Part shown: piece after piece, positions 63,164 to 64,000 of the stretch | Layout: every line of letters begins with the position of its first letter | Numbering within the stretch: the stretch's first letter is position 1 | Source of the DNA: Rivularia sp963920925 | GTDB taxonomy: Bacteria > Cyanobacteriota > Cyanobacteriia > Cyanobacteriales > Nostocaceae | DNA length: 64,000 nt | Assembly (NCBI RefSeq): GCF_963920925.1 | Contig: NZ_CAWUDI010000022.1 | Coordinates: 62,001-126,000 of the forward strand | Reading direction: 5' to 3' | The notes under the pieces: model-generated | The model's database searches: none | What the model was told of the DNA's origin: nothing | The model's input: the letters and a program-made list of their open reading frames with translations, nothing else | Position numbers and translations under genes: made by a program

Positions 63164-63787
63164 TTACTTTTCTCCAACGATACAGACAAAATGTTCTTTG
63201 GGTTGAGAATTCATAATCCACTGAATATTTTTAAAACCCACAGCTTTCATTAAATACTTTACTTCTTCAACGTCATATATCTGAAAACTATGTTTGGGAA
63301 GAATTGTTTTTTTCAGAAATTCTTTGCAATTAAAACAAACAACCAACAAACCTTTTTCTTCTAGAATTTGATGCAGTTGAGTTAAAGTTTGTTTAACATC
63401 CGACCAAAAATAAATCGTATTAACCGTGCAAATTTTGGTAAAATTGCTGTCAAAAGAGGCTTTATTTACAGTATTGCTACATTTTAGTTTTAATTTGCCC
63501 GTCTTTATATCCGACGCAAAACGCTTTCGGCAAAAATCCACCATTTCTGGAGAAACATCTATACCAGCAACAGATTTTACTCCTGGATGCTTGAGAATTT
63601 TATGAAGCAAATAACCACCACCAAAACCTAATTCTAAAACGCGCTCCGCAGCGGATTCCAAATTCAACATTCTGAATGCAAGTTTATTCATGGCAGCATT
63701 ATCTCTATTCAAAACTCTAGAAATAACTTGCTTACCAAACCATCCTGAAGGCTGACGAAGTTGTGATGCGAGAAATTGATTAATCAT
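63164..63787 (-). CDS. Class I SAM-dependent methyltransferase
   Basis: 207 residues. SAM-binding core: motif I VLELGFGGGYLLHKIL, then AGIDVSPEMVDFCRKRF and the strand TKICTVNTIYFWSD. The N-terminal helix region (MINQFLASQLRQPSG...) matches cyanobacterial methyltransferases of broad, unassigned substrate. It reads leftwards towards the NRPS, 490 bp away and separated by a hairpin, so it may be an independent unit of the same cluster or an unrelated neighbour. Confidence 0.85.
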   Translation of the reverse strand: MINQFLASQLRQPSGWFGKQVISRVLNRDNAAMNKLAFRMLNLESAAERVLELGFGGGYLLHKILKHPGVKSVAGIDVSPEMVDFCRKRFASDIKTGKLKLKCSNTVNKASFDSNFTKICTVNTIYFWSDVKQTLTQLHQILEEKGLLVVCFNCKEFLKKTILPKHSFQIYDVEEVKYLMKAVGFKNIQWIMNSQPKEHFVCIVGEK

Positions 63788-63980
63788 TATTTTCTGAACT
63801 TAGCTGTTTGGGAGGCACACTTGAAAAATATACTATTACTTGGAGACAAAATTAAAGAATCACACTAAAACTTGATGTATATACAATAGTAAATTCAAGC
63901 ATTCCAGAAGAATTTAGTTAAGATTTAGTTAAGATTAATTGCATTTTCGCTTTGTCATAAATTCGGGTGGTTAGATATCT

Positions 63981-64000
63981 GCCTTGGAATAAATTAAGCG
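63981..64000. mobile_element. Start of another palindromic element, cut by the window end
   Basis: The last 20 bases read GCCTTGGAATAAATT then AAGCG, the left end of the 138-bp family. Only this fragment is in the window. Confidence 0.55.

Noticed and set aside
58708..63787. Mycosporine-like amino acid cluster (shinorine type)
   Set aside because: A serine-type NRPS and a methyltransferase fit superficially, but the dehydroquinate-synthase homologue and ATP-grasp enzyme are absent, and the NRPS has a C domain.

Overview
The window is chromosomal DNA of a filamentous, probably heterocyst-forming cyanobacterium (Nostocales; Rivularia- or Calothrix-like is my guess, not a demonstrated assignment). 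The evidence is repeated GCGATCGC (HIP1) octamers, heptameric tandem repeats (STRR type) between genes, a CrtO-type beta-carotene ketolase, glycolate oxidase subunits GlcE/GlcF, two CYP110-like P450s, a long-chain flavodoxin, several very large STAND ATPases, low-to-moderate GC and many small palindromic repeats.

Layout. 1-8.4 kb: 3' end of a type II NADH dehydrogenase, two adjacent sensor kinases, then glcE-glcF. 8.5-12 kb: a NACHT ATPase with a tandem HEAT array. 12.6-20.6 kb: antiporter, receiver-only protein, exported small protein, saccharopine-dehydrogenase-like reductase, crtO, DUF2993 protein and topoisomerase IB. 20.9-21.9 kb: a toxin-antitoxin pair followed by remnants of a second one. 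21.9-31.6 kb: mostly housekeeping and envelope genes (ABC ATPase, AarF/UbiB kinase, mannose-1-P guanylyltransferase, LCP protein, pentapeptide protein, MurJ, PLP enzyme). 32-38.4 kb: a CHAT-STAND-TPR protein followed by an island of palindromic elements, an IS200-like transposase, an antitoxin/PIN pair and an unknown membrane protein. 38.6-44 kb: a 36-residue membrane protein, flavodoxin, a P450 and a decayed amidase-RTX gene. 44.4-51 kb: a peptidoglycan-binding protein, a NACHT-HEAT-caspase protein, a nuclease-like protein and a second P450. 51-55.3 kb: LCP protein, FAD monooxygenase and two TetR regulators. 55.4-63.8 kb: a reductase and a small nonribosomal peptide locus (dehydrogenase, O-methyltransferase-like protein, C-A-PCP-TE synthetase, methyltransferase).

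Themes. First, three NLR-like proteins (NACHT-HEAT, CHAT-STAND-TPR, NACHT-HEAT-caspase) occur within 40 kb, two with nearly identical tandem repeats; they look like conflict or programmed-death sensors. The caspase one carries two in-frame insertions of a dispersed genomic repeat inside its ATPase region, the most unusual thing I found. Second, a 138-bp palindromic element with perfect 24-bp inverted ends occurs on both sides of an IS200-like transposase plus toxin-antitoxin cargo. Third, the small NRPS has an EntF-like architecture and a serine-type specificity code, but a degenerate condensation motif. It sits beside a methyltransferase lacking the usual catalytic His and a dehydrogenase with an added membrane tail, and the upstream regions of two of these genes share an ~84-bp segment.

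No rRNA, tRNA or CRISPR array was recognised. Function calls come from reading motifs by eye; none was checked against a database.
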